DNA of 64,000 nucleotides from Pseudomonas sp. ANT_H4 (GTDB lineage Bacteria; Pseudomonadota; Gammaproteobacteria; Pseudomonadales; Pseudomonadaceae). A program made the translations under genes and the position numbers. Of this stretch, positions 1-9,660 are shown piece by piece. Within the stretch, counting starts at the first letter, position 1. Every line of letters starts with the position of its first letter. Under the pieces are notes generated by a model, which saw only the letters and a program-made list of their open reading frames with translations, searched no databases and had not been told where the DNA came from. The DNA is taken from assembly GCF_008369295.1 (NCBI RefSeq), contig NZ_VOBG01000003.1:248001-312000 (forward strand), given 5' to 3'.

Positions 1-1
1 T

Positions 2-610
2 GAAGCCGAAGTCATCGACGAACTGGCCAAGGCTGCTGGCGTGGGTGAGCAAGTCTCGGCCATTACCGAGCGTGCCATGTCCGGCGAGCTGGATTTCCGT
101 GCTAGTTTCAAGGAGCGCCTGGCGTTGCTTAAAGGCCTGGACGTCAGCGTGCTGGACTCCATCGGTGCGTCGCTGCGCCTGACCGAAGGTGCCGAAACTC
201 TGTTCGCCGAACTCAAACGCCTGGGCTACAAGACCGCCATCCTGTCGGGTGGCTTCACCTACTTCGCCAAGCAATTGCAGGCCAAGCTGGGCATCGACTA
301 CGTGTTCGCCAACGAGCTGGAAGTGGTGGACGGCAAGGTGACTGGCGTGGCGGTGGAGCCGATTGTCGACGCCCAGCGTAAAGCCGATCTGCTGCGGGAG
401 TTGGCACACAAGGAAGGTTTGCGTCTGGAGCAGACCATTGCGGTCGGTGACGGCGCCAATGACTTGCCGATGCTGGCGATTGCCGGGTTGGGCGTGGCGT
501 TTCGTGCTAAACCACTAGTCAAGCAATCGGCCAAGCAGGCGATTTCGACGTTGGGGCTGGATGGAGTGTTGTACCTGTTGGGCTTCCGTGACCGCGACGG
601 TCAGCTCTAG
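2..610 (+). CDS. serB: Phosphoserine phosphatase SerB, C-terminal part (cut by window edge)
   Basis: Catalyses the last step of L-serine synthesis, hydrolysis of O-phosphoserine in the cytoplasm. The reading frame is open from the first bases, so the gene starts left of the window; about 202 residues remain. HAD-superfamily motifs are visible: the Ser motif in ILSGGFTYFAKQ, the conserved Lys in DAQRKADLLREL, and the Mg-binding Asp pair in VGDGANDLPML. The first HAD motif (nucleophile Asp) and any N-terminal ACT-like region lie outside. It converges on psd, with a REP-like hairpin in between. Family assignment is firm from the motifs; nothing can be said about its promoter. Confidence 0.93.
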   Translation, partial: EAEVIDELAKAAGVGEQVSAITERAMSGELDFRASFKERLALLKGLDVSVLDSIGASLRLTEGAETLFAELKRLGYKTAILSGGFTYFAKQLQAKLGIDYVFANELEVVDGKVTGVAVEPIVDAQRKADLLRELAHKEGLRLEQTIAVGDGANDLPMLAIAGLGVAFRAKPLVKQSAKQAISTLGLDGVLYLLGFRDRDGQL

Positions 611-624
611 CCCCGCAAAACAAC

Positions 625-664
625 TGTAGGAGCGAGGGGTATCTAGTCCTTGCTCGCTCCTACA
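625..664. repeat. REP-like palindrome between serB and psd
   Basis: Inverted repeat with arms TGTAGGAGCGAG and CTCGCTCCTACA around a short centre. It lies between the convergent ends of serB and psd, so it may end transcription both ways, although there is no long T-run. The same TGTAGGAGCGAG arm recurs at 53648. Confidence 0.8.
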
Positions 665-677
665 AGTAGTGCGTCGA

Positions 678-1538
678 TCAGGCCTTTGGTAAGCCCATGC
701 CTTGACCCATCTGCACCGGCGAACCCGCCAGCAATTCTTCCGACCATTTCACCTGATCCGGCCCAAACAGCACGATGGCGGTCGAACCCAGCTTGAAGCG
801 TCCCAGTTCTGCACCTTTTTCCAGATAAATCGGTGCGCGTGCCGCTTCGTCGTAACGCACGGTTTTCAGCTCACGTTTCGGCGGCGTGACCAGCCCGGCC
901 CAGACTGTTTCAATCGACGCCACAATCATCGCGCCTACCAGAACCACGGCCATCGGGCCGCGTTCGGTGTCGAATATGCAGGCAACACGCTCGTTACGGG
1001 CAAACAGTTCCGGCACATTTTCTGCCGTGGTTTGGTTCACCGAGAAGATTCGGCCCGGGATGTAGACCATTTCCCGTAGGGTGCCGGCCAATGGCATGTG
1101 CACCCGGTGGTAGTCCTTCGGCGACAGATAAACAGTGGCGAAGTCGCCGCCCATGAACGGCGCGGCTACAGCGGCATCACCCCCGAGCAATTCCAGTACG
1201 CTGAAACTGTGGCCCTTGGCCTGGAACACCCGGCCGTGCTCAATCGGGCCGAGTTGGCTGACCGCACCATCGGCCGGGCTCAGTACCGCGCCCGGGGTTT
1301 GATCCAGTGGGCGTGCGCCGTCTTTCAAGGCGCGGGTGAAGAAGGCATTGAAGTGCTCGTAAGCGGTCACGTCCTCCACCAAGGCCTGGGACATATCCAC
1401 TTGATAGCGCTTGGCGAACCAGGTGGTGAAGGCATTCTTGAACCAGCGCACGCGGCATTCGGCAATGCAGCCGGCCAGCCGTGACAGCAGGTGGTGGGGC
1501 AGCAGGTACTGGCTGAGGATAAACAAACGCTTTTTCAT
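678..1538 (-). CDS. psd: Phosphatidylserine decarboxylase proenzyme
   Basis: Makes phosphatidylethanolamine from phosphatidylserine at the inner membrane. The 286-residue protein carries the self-cleavage motif LGST (residues 250-253). In this family the chain is cut before the Ser, here Ser252, which becomes the pyruvoyl group, giving a large beta and a small alpha chain. The upstream DYHRVHMP segment is also typical. An AAGGA ribosome-binding site sits about 6 bases before ATG. It lies 17 bases after the rhodanese gene stop, so the two are probably co-transcribed. Confidence 0.96.
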   Translation of the reverse strand: MKKRLFILSQYLLPHHLLSRLAGCIAECRVRWFKNAFTTWFAKRYQVDMSQALVEDVTAYEHFNAFFTRALKDGARPLDQTPGAVLSPADGAVSQLGPIEHGRVFQAKGHSFSVLELLGGDAAVAAPFMGGDFATVYLSPKDYHRVHMPLAGTLREMVYIPGRIFSVNQTTAENVPELFARNERVACIFDTERGPMAVVLVGAMIVASIETVWAGLVTPPKRELKTVRYDEAARAPIYLEKGAELGRFKLGSTAIVLFGPDQVKWSEELLAGSPVQMGQGMGLPKA

Positions 1539-1555
1539 TAACTGTCCTTAAAATC

Positions 1556-2371
1556 TTAAATCTCAACGGGGGTGTCGGGGTGGTTGCCCCATTCGCCCCA
1601 GGAACCGGCATAACCTTTGACTCGCGGATAACCGAGCGCCTTGGCCACCAGATAGGTGAAGCCAGAACGGTGGTGAGTCTGGCAGTGGGTGATGATTTCT
1701 TTGTCGCGGGTAAGTCCGAGGTCTTCGAGGATCTGCGGCATGTCGCGACGGATGCGCAGGTTGCGCGCCTTGTCCATGCCAGCGGTCCATTCGAAGTTCA
1801 CCGCGCCGGGGATGTGCCCGGCCTTGGCGGCGAGGACTTTCTCTCCCGAATACTCCAGCGGGCCACGGGCATCCCAGATGCCCAGGTCGGCGGAGCCCAG
1901 ACGACTTTGCAAGTATTCGCGGGTGGCGGTGGGCTCGTCGTGCAGCGTCAGGCTGACCGGGCCGCCGGCACTGGCCAGCACGTTGGTGGAAACAGGCTGT
2001 TTTTCATCCAGCCACGCCAGCAGGCCGCCGTCGAGGTAGTGATACTTCTTGTGGCCGATAACATCGAGCAGCCAGATAAAACGCCCGGCCCAGCCGCCGC
2101 CTTCGTCGTCATAGACCACGTAGGTGGCGCCCGGCGTATGGCCCAGTTCACCGAACAGCGTTTCCAGGGAGGCTTTGGCTGGCAGCAAGCCTGGAGCAGG
2201 CAGTTGGCCCAGTTGGGTGCGTTTGGGATCGACGAATCGTGCGCCGGGGATATGCCCGGTGGCGTAGCGTTCGGCGCTGGTGAGGTCCACCAGAATCAGG
2301 GTTTCTGCGTCGAGGCGACCGAGCAGGTCGCTGGGCTCGATCACCAGCGGCAAGCCAGAGAAGTCAGGCAT
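1556..2371 (-). CDS. rhdA: Thiosulfate sulfurtransferase (tandem rhodanese), RhdA type
   Basis: Transfers sulfane sulfur from thiosulfate to an acceptor such as cyanide or a thiol. The product has 271 residues in two rhodanese domains (about 10-130 and 150-270). The active-site loop in the second domain reads CQTHHRSG, the form known from Azotobacter RhdA, rather than the eukaryotic CRKG type. The start at 2371 is chosen because AGGAG lies 8 bases upstream and homologues begin MPDFSG; the frame itself stays open another 56 codons upstream with no family-like sequence. It precedes psd closely and follows the HDOD gene by 58 bases. Confidence 0.92.
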   Translation of the reverse strand: MPDFSGLPLVIEPSDLLGRLDAETLILVDLTSAERYATGHIPGARFVDPKRTQLGQLPAPGLLPAKASLETLFGELGHTPGATYVVYDDEGGGWAGRFIWLLDVIGHKKYHYLDGGLLAWLDEKQPVSTNVLASAGGPVSLTLHDEPTATREYLQSRLGSADLGIWDARGPLEYSGEKVLAAKAGHIPGAVNFEWTAGMDKARNLRIRRDMPQILEDLGLTRDKEIITHCQTHHRSGFTYLVAKALGYPRVKGYAGSWGEWGNHPDTPVEI

Positions 2372-2429
2372 GTGAGGTCTCCTGGGCACAAGTTTAGGGC
2401 TGTAAAGGAGGGCGATTGTAGCGCAAGCA

Positions 2430-3965
2430 TCAAGCGCTGCGGTTGGTAAAGCTGTGCAGGGCCTTCTCAATGCATTGAGCGGTTTTGCCGAAGGCTTGTA
2501 CGGTGGTTTCCGAGAACGGCCCGCCGCCCTGGTCGGCAATCATCAGCATCGCCACCCGTCCATTGCAACTCAGGGAGCGCAACAGCAGGTGCTCGCCGAT
2601 AAACAGGCGGCGCAACGAGGCGGGTAGCAGTGCCGAGAACTGTACATGGTTGTCGGGCGTCAGGCGCACCTGGGCGGACTTCTCCAGCAAGCGCTGCAAC
2701 AGCGTGCTTTGCGCGACGTCCAGGCTCATGTGGGCAGCGTCCTTGGGCAGGCCGTCGACCTGATGCACGCGCAAGGTGCTCAAGGTACGGTCGGCCATCA
2801 ACAGCATGACCCGTTGCATGCCGCTGGCCACCAGGGCCTCCTTGGCGCAGGTGGTCAGGTGCATGGCGTTGGCAAAACGATTCGGCTCCACCAGCAATTC
2901 GCTGCAGTGTTTGCGCCAAACAGCCAGGGCTTCGGCGGTCGGCGGCGGTGCCGGCAGCAGGCCGCGATGGACCCGTTGCACGTTCCACGGCCAGATCAGC
3001 GCAAGTGCCGGGTGCCAAAGATCGGCCGCCAGCGTATTGCGGGCGCTGATCACTGCTTGTTGGTGAACCTGCTGCTGTACCTCGCCCAAGGGGTGTTGCA
3101 GGTACAGCGCGGTCAAGTATTGCCAGCGCCGGGTGTGCGGGCAACTCCAGGACTCTTGCGCTGCCAGGGCCATGCCGTTGGCCAGCAGCACGGTGTTGGC
3201 CGGCTGGTTCAGCCAGCGCCGCAGCGCCGGATCGTCATCGAGCTGTTGCTGTTGACGCAGCGGATCTTCATTGCGGGCGATGCGCAGCGCCTTGATCAGT
3301 AGGCGACGTTCATTCTGCAACAAGTGATAGCCCTGGGAGACCCAGATCGGCAGGCGCCAGGCCTCGGTCAGTCCCAGGCACAAATCCAGCAGGCGTACGC
3401 CAAACAACTCCTGCTCGACCTTGCGTGCCGATTGGCCTTTGTGGATCACTCGTAGTTCCCACTCCTCCAGCAGCTTGGGATAGGCAATCGCCATTGGCCA
3501 CAGCGGCGAAAGAAACAACAGGCTGCCCCAATGGATGTCTTGCCATAGCCGTGCCAGGCGACTGGCAAACAGGCCGCTGGCTTGTTGCGAGGCGTGCTGG
3601 CTGACCAGTTGCAGTTGGCGCAGCGCCACGGGGATTTCATTGAGGGGGACTGAAGGCAGGCGGGCGAGCAGTTCTTCGGTGCGTTTTAAACCGAGGCGGT
3701 TGATCGCCACCTCAAGGTTTTCCGCAGGCTCTGCAAGGCTGCCGTGAGCATGGTTGTTGGCTTCGCGCATCATACTGAGCACCAGCGCGGGGCTGTTTTG
3801 CATCAGATCTGCAATATCTCGCAACGATCGGCGGTTGTCGCCGATGGCTTTGCATACCGCGTCATAGCTGGCTTGTGGGACGGGCAGCAGAACCTCATCC
3901 AGGCGCTTTATCCAGCCAGAAATGGTGTTGGGTCTTGAGGTTGGGACTGTCGTTTCATTTGCCAT
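2430..3965 (-). CDS. HDOD domain signalling protein
   Basis: About 511 residues. An HDOD domain (inactive HD-like output domain) occupies roughly residues 25-230, recognised by LPVPQASYDAVCKAIGDN and the following helices including the NRLGL segment. The rest, about 240-510, is helical and may include a degenerate GAF-like sensory region (KALRIARNEDPL onward), which I assign weakly. HDOD proteins act in bacterial signal transduction and flagellar or stress control, usually without a known ligand. Its position directly upstream of, and divergent from, motAB is compatible with a motility link but does not prove it. Start: ATG 3965 (MANETT) is preferred over GTG 3998, because neither has a strong ribosome-binding site and the ATG start gives a family-like N-terminus. 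Confidence 0.75.
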   Translation of the reverse strand: MANETTVPTSRPNTISGWIKRLDEVLLPVPQASYDAVCKAIGDNRRSLRDIADLMQNSPALVLSMMREANNHAHGSLAEPAENLEVAINRLGLKRTEELLARLPSVPLNEIPVALRQLQLVSQHASQQASGLFASRLARLWQDIHWGSLLFLSPLWPMAIAYPKLLEEWELRVIHKGQSARKVEQELFGVRLLDLCLGLTEAWRLPIWVSQGYHLLQNERRLLIKALRIARNEDPLRQQQQLDDDPALRRWLNQPANTVLLANGMALAAQESWSCPHTRRWQYLTALYLQHPLGEVQQQVHQQAVISARNTLAADLWHPALALIWPWNVQRVHRGLLPAPPPTAEALAVWRKHCSELLVEPNRFANAMHLTTCAKEALVASGMQRVMLLMADRTLSTLRVHQVDGLPKDAAHMSLDVAQSTLLQRLLEKSAQVRLTPDNHVQFSALLPASLRRLFIGEHLLLRSLSCNGRVAMLMIADQGGGPFSETTVQAFGKTAQCIEKALHSFTNRSA

Positions 3966-4037
3966 GATTGGGGCGCGATCATCACTTGCGGTCAACACGC
4001 CCAGAGCGGGCCGAACTGGCTTTTCGCCTTAACGGGC

Positions 4038-4064
4038 TATAGTCTGGCGCAGTTTTGCCGATAA
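4038..4064 (+). promoter_or_regulatory. FliA (sigma-28) promoter of motAB
   Basis: TATAGTCT, then 11 bases, then GCCGATAA. Against the flagellar consensus TAAAGTTT-N11-GCCGATAA this matches 6 of 8 bases in the -35 part and all 8 in the -10 part, at exact spacing. It lies 67 bases upstream of the motA start. This is inference from consensus matching. Confidence 0.8.
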
Positions 4065-4131
4065 GTAGAAGAAGAGTTTTTAGATCTTCTGAATATGTCC
4101 ATGAACCCGACGGCGCAAGTACTCATCCCCT

Positions 4132-4983
4132 ATGGCTAAAATTATCGGCATCATCGTCGTCATCGCGAGCGTGCTCGGCGGATACGTCCTGTCCCACGGT
4201 AAAATTGCGGCGCTGATCCAGCCTTTCGAAGTGCTGATCATCGGTGGTGCGGCGTTTGGTGCATTCCTGCAGGCCAACCCTGGCTACATGACCATGCACG
4301 TGATCAAGAAGTCGTTGGGCATGTTCAGCTCGCGCTTCTCCCACACCTTCTACCTGGAAGTGCTGGGCCTGGTCTACGAGATCCTCAACAAGAGCCGCCG
4401 CGAAGGCATGATGGCCATTGAGGGCGACATCGAGGACGCGGCAGCGAGCCCGATTTTCGCCAAGTACCCGGCCGTACTCAAGGATGAGCGTATGACCGCC
4501 TACATCTGCGATTACCTGCGCATCATGTCCTCCGGCAACATGGCCCCCCATGAGCTGGAAGGCCTGTTCGACATGGAGTTGTTCAGCTTGAAGGAAGAGC
4601 TTGAGCACCCCTCCCATGCGGTGACTGGCATCGCCGACGGCATGCCCGGTTTCGGTATTGTGGCAGCGGTACTCGGGATCGTGGTGACCATGGCCTCCCT
4701 CGGCGAGGGCGACCAGGCGGCCATCGGCATGCACGTAGGTGCGGCCCTGGTCGGTACCTTCTTCGGTATTCTCGCCGCCTACGGTTTCTTTGGTCCGCTG
4801 GCCACCTCCCTGGCCCATGACGCCAAGGAAGAGATCAATCTTTACGAGGCGATCAAGGCTTCCCTGGTGGCTTCGGCCTCCGGCATGCCGCCGTCACTGG
4901 CAGTGGAATTCGGCCGCAAAGTGCTCTATCCCAAGCACCGTCCGAGCTTTGCCGAGCTGGAACAAGCGGTTCGCGGTCGCTAA
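4132..4983 (+). CDS. motA: Flagellar motor stator protein MotA
   Basis: Proton-channel subunit of the flagellar stator, forming a complex with MotB in the inner membrane. The 283-residue length is typical. Four membrane segments are seen: two at the N-terminus (about 3-20 and 30-50) and two around 165-225, with a long cytoplasmic loop between. The conserved proline region before the third segment (GIADGMPGFGIVAAVLGIV) is intact. It is followed by motB after 3 bases. The pair has its own sigma-28 promoter and stands apart from any flagellar cluster in this window. Pseudomonads often carry a second stator, MotCD; the placement beside rsgA and orn fits MotAB. Confidence 0.96.
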   Translation: MAKIIGIIVVIASVLGGYVLSHGKIAALIQPFEVLIIGGAAFGAFLQANPGYMTMHVIKKSLGMFSSRFSHTFYLEVLGLVYEILNKSRREGMMAIEGDIEDAAASPIFAKYPAVLKDERMTAYICDYLRIMSSGNMAPHELEGLFDMELFSLKEELEHPSHAVTGIADGMPGFGIVAAVLGIVVTMASLGEGDQAAIGMHVGAALVGTFFGILAAYGFFGPLATSLAHDAKEEINLYEAIKASLVASASGMPPSLAVEFGRKVLYPKHRPSFAELEQAVRGR

Positions 4984-4986
4984 GTC

Positions 4987-6012
4987 ATGGAAAACAACCA
5001 GCCGATCATCATCAAGCGCGTCAAGCGCTTCGCTGCCGGGCACCACGGCGGCGCCTGGAAAATCGCCTTCGCTGACTTTGCCACGGCAATGATGGCGTTC
5101 TTCCTGGTGCTGTGGCTGATGTCCACTGCCACGCCGGAACAGAAGATCGCCATCGCTGGTTACTTCAAGGACCCCATCGGGTTTTCCGAGAGCGGCACAC
5201 CTTTTGTGATCGACCTGGGCGGCTCGCCGCAACTGGCGCCCGAGCGCACTATCAACCCGGAAGTGAAGACCGAGTCGCCCCAGGAAAATATTCCCATCGA
5301 GCGTGAAACCGTCGAAAGTATGGCCGAACAGGTCGAGCAGGAACGCCTGGAATTGCTCCTGCAAGAACTGCAGAACAAGGTCGATGAGAATCCGCAACTG
5401 CAAAAATTCAAGGACCAGATCCTGTTCCAGATCACTCCGGATGGCTTGCGCATCCAGATCATGGACGCCGCGAATCGGCCGATGTTTGACTCAGGCAGTG
5501 CGCGCTTGAAGCCGTATTTCGAAGATATTCTGCTGGCCATGGCCGACACCATCAAAGCGGTGCCGAATAAGATCAGCGTCAGTGGTCATACCGATGCCAA
5601 ACCTTATTCGGGCCTGGGTGACTTTGGTAACTGGGAGTTGTCGGCCAACCGTGCCAACGCTGCACGTCGTGCCTTGATCGCGGGTAGCTACCCGGACGCG
5701 CAAGTGGCACGGGTAGTGGGTTTTGCTTCCTCGGCACTGTTTGATGCCAAGGACCCGTTCAACCCGGTCAACCGCCGAATCGATATCGTCGTGCTGACCA
5801 AAAAGGCCCAGCGTGCGATTGAAGGTGAGCAAAGTGCGCCTCAACCGGCGGTGCCGACTCAAGGTGAGGGTGCGCCAGGGGAAGTGCCGGTGGACCCGAA
5901 TGCACTGCCACCAGAACAGCAGCCATTACCGGCCCATGAGTTGCGGCAGAAGCTGAACCTGTTTGATGACGGTGGGGTGAAAGACCCGACTCAGCCGGCT
6001 ACGGGGTCATAA
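4987..6012 (+). CDS. motB: Flagellar motor stator protein MotB
   Basis: Anchors the stator to peptidoglycan and supplies the proton-binding Asp. The 341-residue protein has one N-terminal membrane segment (about 28-48) with the critical Asp at residue 30 in AFADFATAMMAFF, a linker/plug region, and an OmpA-like peptidoglycan-binding domain at about 150-275 (MFDSGSARLKP, SVSGHTDAKP, NRRIDIVVL). The C-terminal 60 residues are Pro/Gln-rich and probably disordered. Start follows motA by 3 bases, so translation is probably coupled. Confidence 0.96.
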   Translation: MENNQPIIIKRVKRFAAGHHGGAWKIAFADFATAMMAFFLVLWLMSTATPEQKIAIAGYFKDPIGFSESGTPFVIDLGGSPQLAPERTINPEVKTESPQENIPIERETVESMAEQVEQERLELLLQELQNKVDENPQLQKFKDQILFQITPDGLRIQIMDAANRPMFDSGSARLKPYFEDILLAMADTIKAVPNKISVSGHTDAKPYSGLGDFGNWELSANRANAARRALIAGSYPDAQVARVVGFASSALFDAKDPFNPVNRRIDIVVLTKKAQRAIEGEQSAPQPAVPTQGEGAPGEVPVDPNALPPEQQPLPAHELRQKLNLFDDGGVKDPTQPATGS

Positions 6013-6023
6013 GCAGGGCGCAA

Positions 6024-6054
6024 TTGTGGCGAGGGGGCAAGCCCCTCACCACAA
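6024..6054. repeat. REP-like hairpin between motB and rsgA
   Basis: Near-perfect palindrome with arms TTGTGGCGAGGGG and GCCCCTCACCACAA. It sits between the convergent motB and rsgA genes and may serve as a shared terminator. It belongs to the same TTGTGGCGAGG class as the elements at 7768 and 59160. Confidence 0.8.
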
Positions 6055-6069
6055 TGTTGCATCGACCAG

Positions 6070-7101
<1,032 letters not shown>

Positions 7102-7207
7102 TGGTGTTCCGTGTCGATAATGCAAAGGTTAGGTAAAACGGTCGCGAGTCTAGCATGCCTCGCCTGCTAAACTGCGCAGCTACGCCAAGGTGCCAAGGAA
7201 CCAAGAC

Positions 7208-7750
7208 ATGCAAAACCCACAGAACCTGATTTGGATCGATCTGGAAATGACCGGTCTGAACCCTGACACCGACGTCATCATTGAGATGGCGACCATCGTC
7301 ACGGACAGCAACCTCAATACCTTGGCTGAAGGCCCGGTGATCGCCATCCACCACAGCGACGAAGTCCTCGCCACGATGGATGAGTGGAACACCCGCACCC
7401 ACGGCGGCACGGGCCTGACCCAGCGAGTGCGCGAGAGCCGTATCAGCATGGCCGAGGCCGAAGCGCAAACCATCACCTTTCTGGAAAAATGGGTGCCCAA
7501 GGGCAAGTCGCCGATCTGCGGTAATAGCATTTGTCAGGACCGACGTTTTCTTTATACCCACATGAAGGCGCTGGAAAACTACTTTCACTACCGCAACCTG
7601 GATGTGTCGACCTTGAAAGAGCTGGCGGCGCGCTGGGCGCCGGAGGTGAAGGACAGCTTCCACAAAGGCAGCACCCACCTGGCGCTGGATGATATTCGCG
7701 AGTCGATTGCCGAGCTGCAGCATTACCGCAAGCATTTCATCAAGTTCTGA
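7208..7750 (+). CDS. orn: Oligoribonuclease
   Basis: DEDDh 3'-to-5' exonuclease that degrades 2-5 nucleotide RNA, and in pseudomonads also the pGpG made from cyclic-di-GMP. The 180-residue length matches the family. Motifs: WIDLEMTGL (DxE), the central Asp region [13 protein letters not shown], and [10 protein letters not shown] near the C-terminus carrying the His/Asp pair. Start at 7208 is chosen because AGGAA lies about 10 bases upstream and homologues begin [16 protein letters not shown]; an in-frame ATG six codons earlier is less likely. Confidence 0.97.
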   Translation: MQNPQNLIWIDLEMTGLNPDTDVIIEMATIVTDSNLNTLAEGPVIAIHHSDEVLATMDEWNTRTHGGTGLTQRVRESRISMAEAEAQTITFLEKWVPKGKSPICGNSICQDRRFLYTHMKALENYFHYRNLDVSTLKELAARWAPEVKDSFHKGSTHLALDDIRESIAELQHYRKHFIKF

Positions 7751-7767
7751 TTTGGGCGGGTGAGCTG

Positions 7768-7907
7768 TTGTGGCGAGGTGGCTTGCCCTCGTTGGGCTGC
7801 GAAGCGGCCCTGAAGCCTGACATCCCGGTCTACCTGAAAAACCTCGATGCCTTTATATATAAAGGGGCTGCTTCGCACCCCAACGGGGGCAAGCCCCCTC
7901 GCCACAA
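7768..7907. repeat. REPIN-like double palindrome
   Basis: About 140 bases between orn and the TRIC gene. Outer arms TTGTGGCGAGG and CCTCGCCACAA face each other; inner arms around GTTGGGCTGCGAAGC and GCTTCGCACCCCAAC also pair. The middle contains TTTATATATAAA. Two REP units in inverted order with a short spacer is the standard REPIN layout. Confidence 0.85.
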
Positions 7908-7925
7908 TTTGTAAGGATCGCCCTC

Positions 7926-8537
7926 ATGCTGCTGATGCTCTATCTCATCGCCATCACCGCTGAAGCCATGACCGGCGCGTTGTCTGCCGGTCGGCGTGGC
8001 ATGGATTGGTTTGGCGTGGTATTGATCGCCTGCGTGACGGCGCTCGGCGGTGGTTCGGTGCGCGACGTGTTGCTTGGCCACTACCCACTGACCTGGGTCA
8101 AGCACCCGGAATACCTGGTGCTGACCTCTGCCGCCGCCCTGGTGACGATCTTCATTGCCCCGCTGATGCGCCACCTGCGCTCGCTGTTCCTGGCGCTGGA
8201 TGCCGTGGGGCTGGTGGCGTTCACCCTTATCGGCTGCATGACCGCCCTGGAAATGGGCCACGGTATGTTGGTGGCGTCGGTCAGCGGTGTGATCACTGGC
8301 GTATTCGGCGGCATCCTGCGGGATATCTTCTGCAACGACATCCCGCTGATTTTCCGGCGGGAGTTGTATGCCAGCGTGTCGTTCCTCGCAGCCTGGTGCT
8401 ACATGCTGTGCATCTACCTGCAACTGCCCAGTGAACAAGCGATCCTGCTGACCCTGTTCAGTGGCTTTCTATTGCGCCTGCTGGCGATCCGTTTTCGCTG
8501 GGAAATGCCCAAGTTCGTCTACAGCGACGAACATTGA
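7926..8537 (+). CDS. TRIC/UPF0126 family membrane channel protein (YadS-like)
   Basis: A 203-residue integral membrane protein with about seven hydrophobic segments, built as two similar halves. The conserved glycine motifs ALGGGSVRDVLLG and GVFGGILRDIFCNDIP identify the UPF0126 family, whose members include trimeric intracellular cation channel-like proteins of prokaryotes. These are reported as small cation channels; the physiological ion here is unknown. The gene converges on queG, and the two coding ends overlap by 19 bases. Confidence 0.88.
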   Translation: MLLMLYLIAITAEAMTGALSAGRRGMDWFGVVLIACVTALGGGSVRDVLLGHYPLTWVKHPEYLVLTSAAALVTIFIAPLMRHLRSLFLALDAVGLVAFTLIGCMTALEMGHGMLVASVSGVITGVFGGILRDIFCNDIPLIFRRELYASVSFLAAWCYMLCIYLQLPSEQAILLTLFSGFLLRLLAIRFRWEMPKFVYSDEH

Positions 8538-9598
8538 CGCTCGGCGTGTTGCTTCAGCGCCCACTCCACATGTTCGCGCACCAACTCCGAAGGGTATTCT
8601 CGGCGCGCCTTCAAGGCTTCCAACACCGGAATGCTAGAAGGCGCGTTGCCCAGGCCCACGGCCAGATTGCGCAGCCAACGCTCATAACCGGCGCGGCGAA
8701 GGGGTGAACCTTCGGTGTTGCTGAGAAATTTATCCTCATCCCACATGAATAGTTCGGCCAGTTCTGCGTTATCCAGATTGTGCCGAGGCTTGAAATCGCC
8801 TTCGGCTGTGGATCGTGCGAAACGATTCCACGGGCAAACGATCTGACAGTCATCGCAGCCAAACACCCGGTTGCCGATCAAGGGGCGCAGGTCTTCGGGG
8901 ATCGCGGTTTTCAGTTCGATGGTCAGGTAGGAAATACAGCGCCGGGCGTCCAGCACGTATGGCCCGACGAAGGCATTGGTAGGGCAGATGTCCAGGCAGG
9001 CGGTGCAGCGACCACAGTGTTCGGTGGCGTGGGGTGGGTCGACCGGCAATGGCAGGTCGACAAACAGTTCGCTCAAGAAGAAGTAACTGCCGGCCTTGCG
9101 ATTGAGCACCAAGGTGTTTTTGCCGATCCAGCCCAGCCCGGCTTGTTCAGCAATGGCTTTTTCCAGCACCGGGGCGCTGTCGACAAAGGCGCGAAAGCCG
9201 AACGGGCCGATCTGCGCCTGAATCCTGTCCGCCAGTTGCTGGACGCGTTTGCGGATCAGCTTGTGGTAGTCGCGGCCCAGGGCGTAGCGGGAGACATAGG
9301 CTTTTTCAGGTTGGGCCAGTAGATGCGCCATGTGGGTGTCGCCGGGCAGGTAATCCATGCGCAGGGACACCACGCGCAAGGTGCCGGGCACCAGCTCTTC
9401 GGGGTGGGAGCGCTTGCTGCCATGGGCGCCCATGTAGTCCATCTCGCCGTGGTAGCCGGCGTCGAGCCAGCGTTGCAGGTGCTGCTCTGCCTCGGCCAGG
9501 TCCAGGCCGCTGATGCCAACTTGTTGAAAGCCAAGCTCCTGGCCCCAGTCTTTGATCGATTGGGCGAGGGCGGGCAGATCGGAAGTAATAGCAGGCAT
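8519..9598 (-). CDS. queG: Epoxyqueuosine reductase QueG
   Basis: Cobalamin-dependent iron-sulfur enzyme that reduces epoxyqueuosine to queuosine in tRNA. The product has 359 residues. Two 4Fe-4S motifs are present: CGRCTACLDICPTNA and GCDDCQIVCPWN. The N-terminal FQQVGISGLDLAEAEQHLQRW segment and AFVDSAPVLEKA are family hallmarks. ATG 9598 (MPAITSDLP) is used; the frame stays open 28 codons more, but without homology. It is divergent from nnrD, and its C-terminal coding end overlaps the TRIC gene by 19 bases. Confidence 0.95.
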   Translation of the reverse strand: MPAITSDLPALAQSIKDWGQELGFQQVGISGLDLAEAEQHLQRWLDAGYHGEMDYMGAHGSKRSHPEELVPGTLRVVSLRMDYLPGDTHMAHLLAQPEKAYVSRYALGRDYHKLIRKRVQQLADRIQAQIGPFGFRAFVDSAPVLEKAIAEQAGLGWIGKNTLVLNRKAGSYFFLSELFVDLPLPVDPPHATEHCGRCTACLDICPTNAFVGPYVLDARRCISYLTIELKTAIPEDLRPLIGNRVFGCDDCQIVCPWNRFARSTAEGDFKPRHNLDNAELAELFMWDEDKFLSNTEGSPLRRAGYERWLRNLAVGLGNAPSSIPVLEALKARREYPSELVREHVEWALKQHAERQCSSL

Positions 9599-9626
9599 GA
9601 ACAAGAGAAACCGCAGGTTAGATGCG

Positions 9627-9632
9627 TATAAT
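9627..9632 (+). promoter_or_regulatory. Possible -10 element for nnrD operon
   Basis: A perfect TATAAT stands 28 bases before the nnrD start, in the 62-base gap to the divergent queG. No good -35 element is visible 17 bases upstream, so this is a weak call. Confidence 0.35.
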
Positions 9633-9660
9633 TCTGCCAGACATCGGAGCTTGAAGACGC

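Noticed and set aside
7768..7907. Possible CRISPR or transposon end
   Set aside because: Only two inverted units, no direct repeat series, no spacers and no transposase; fits a REPIN.
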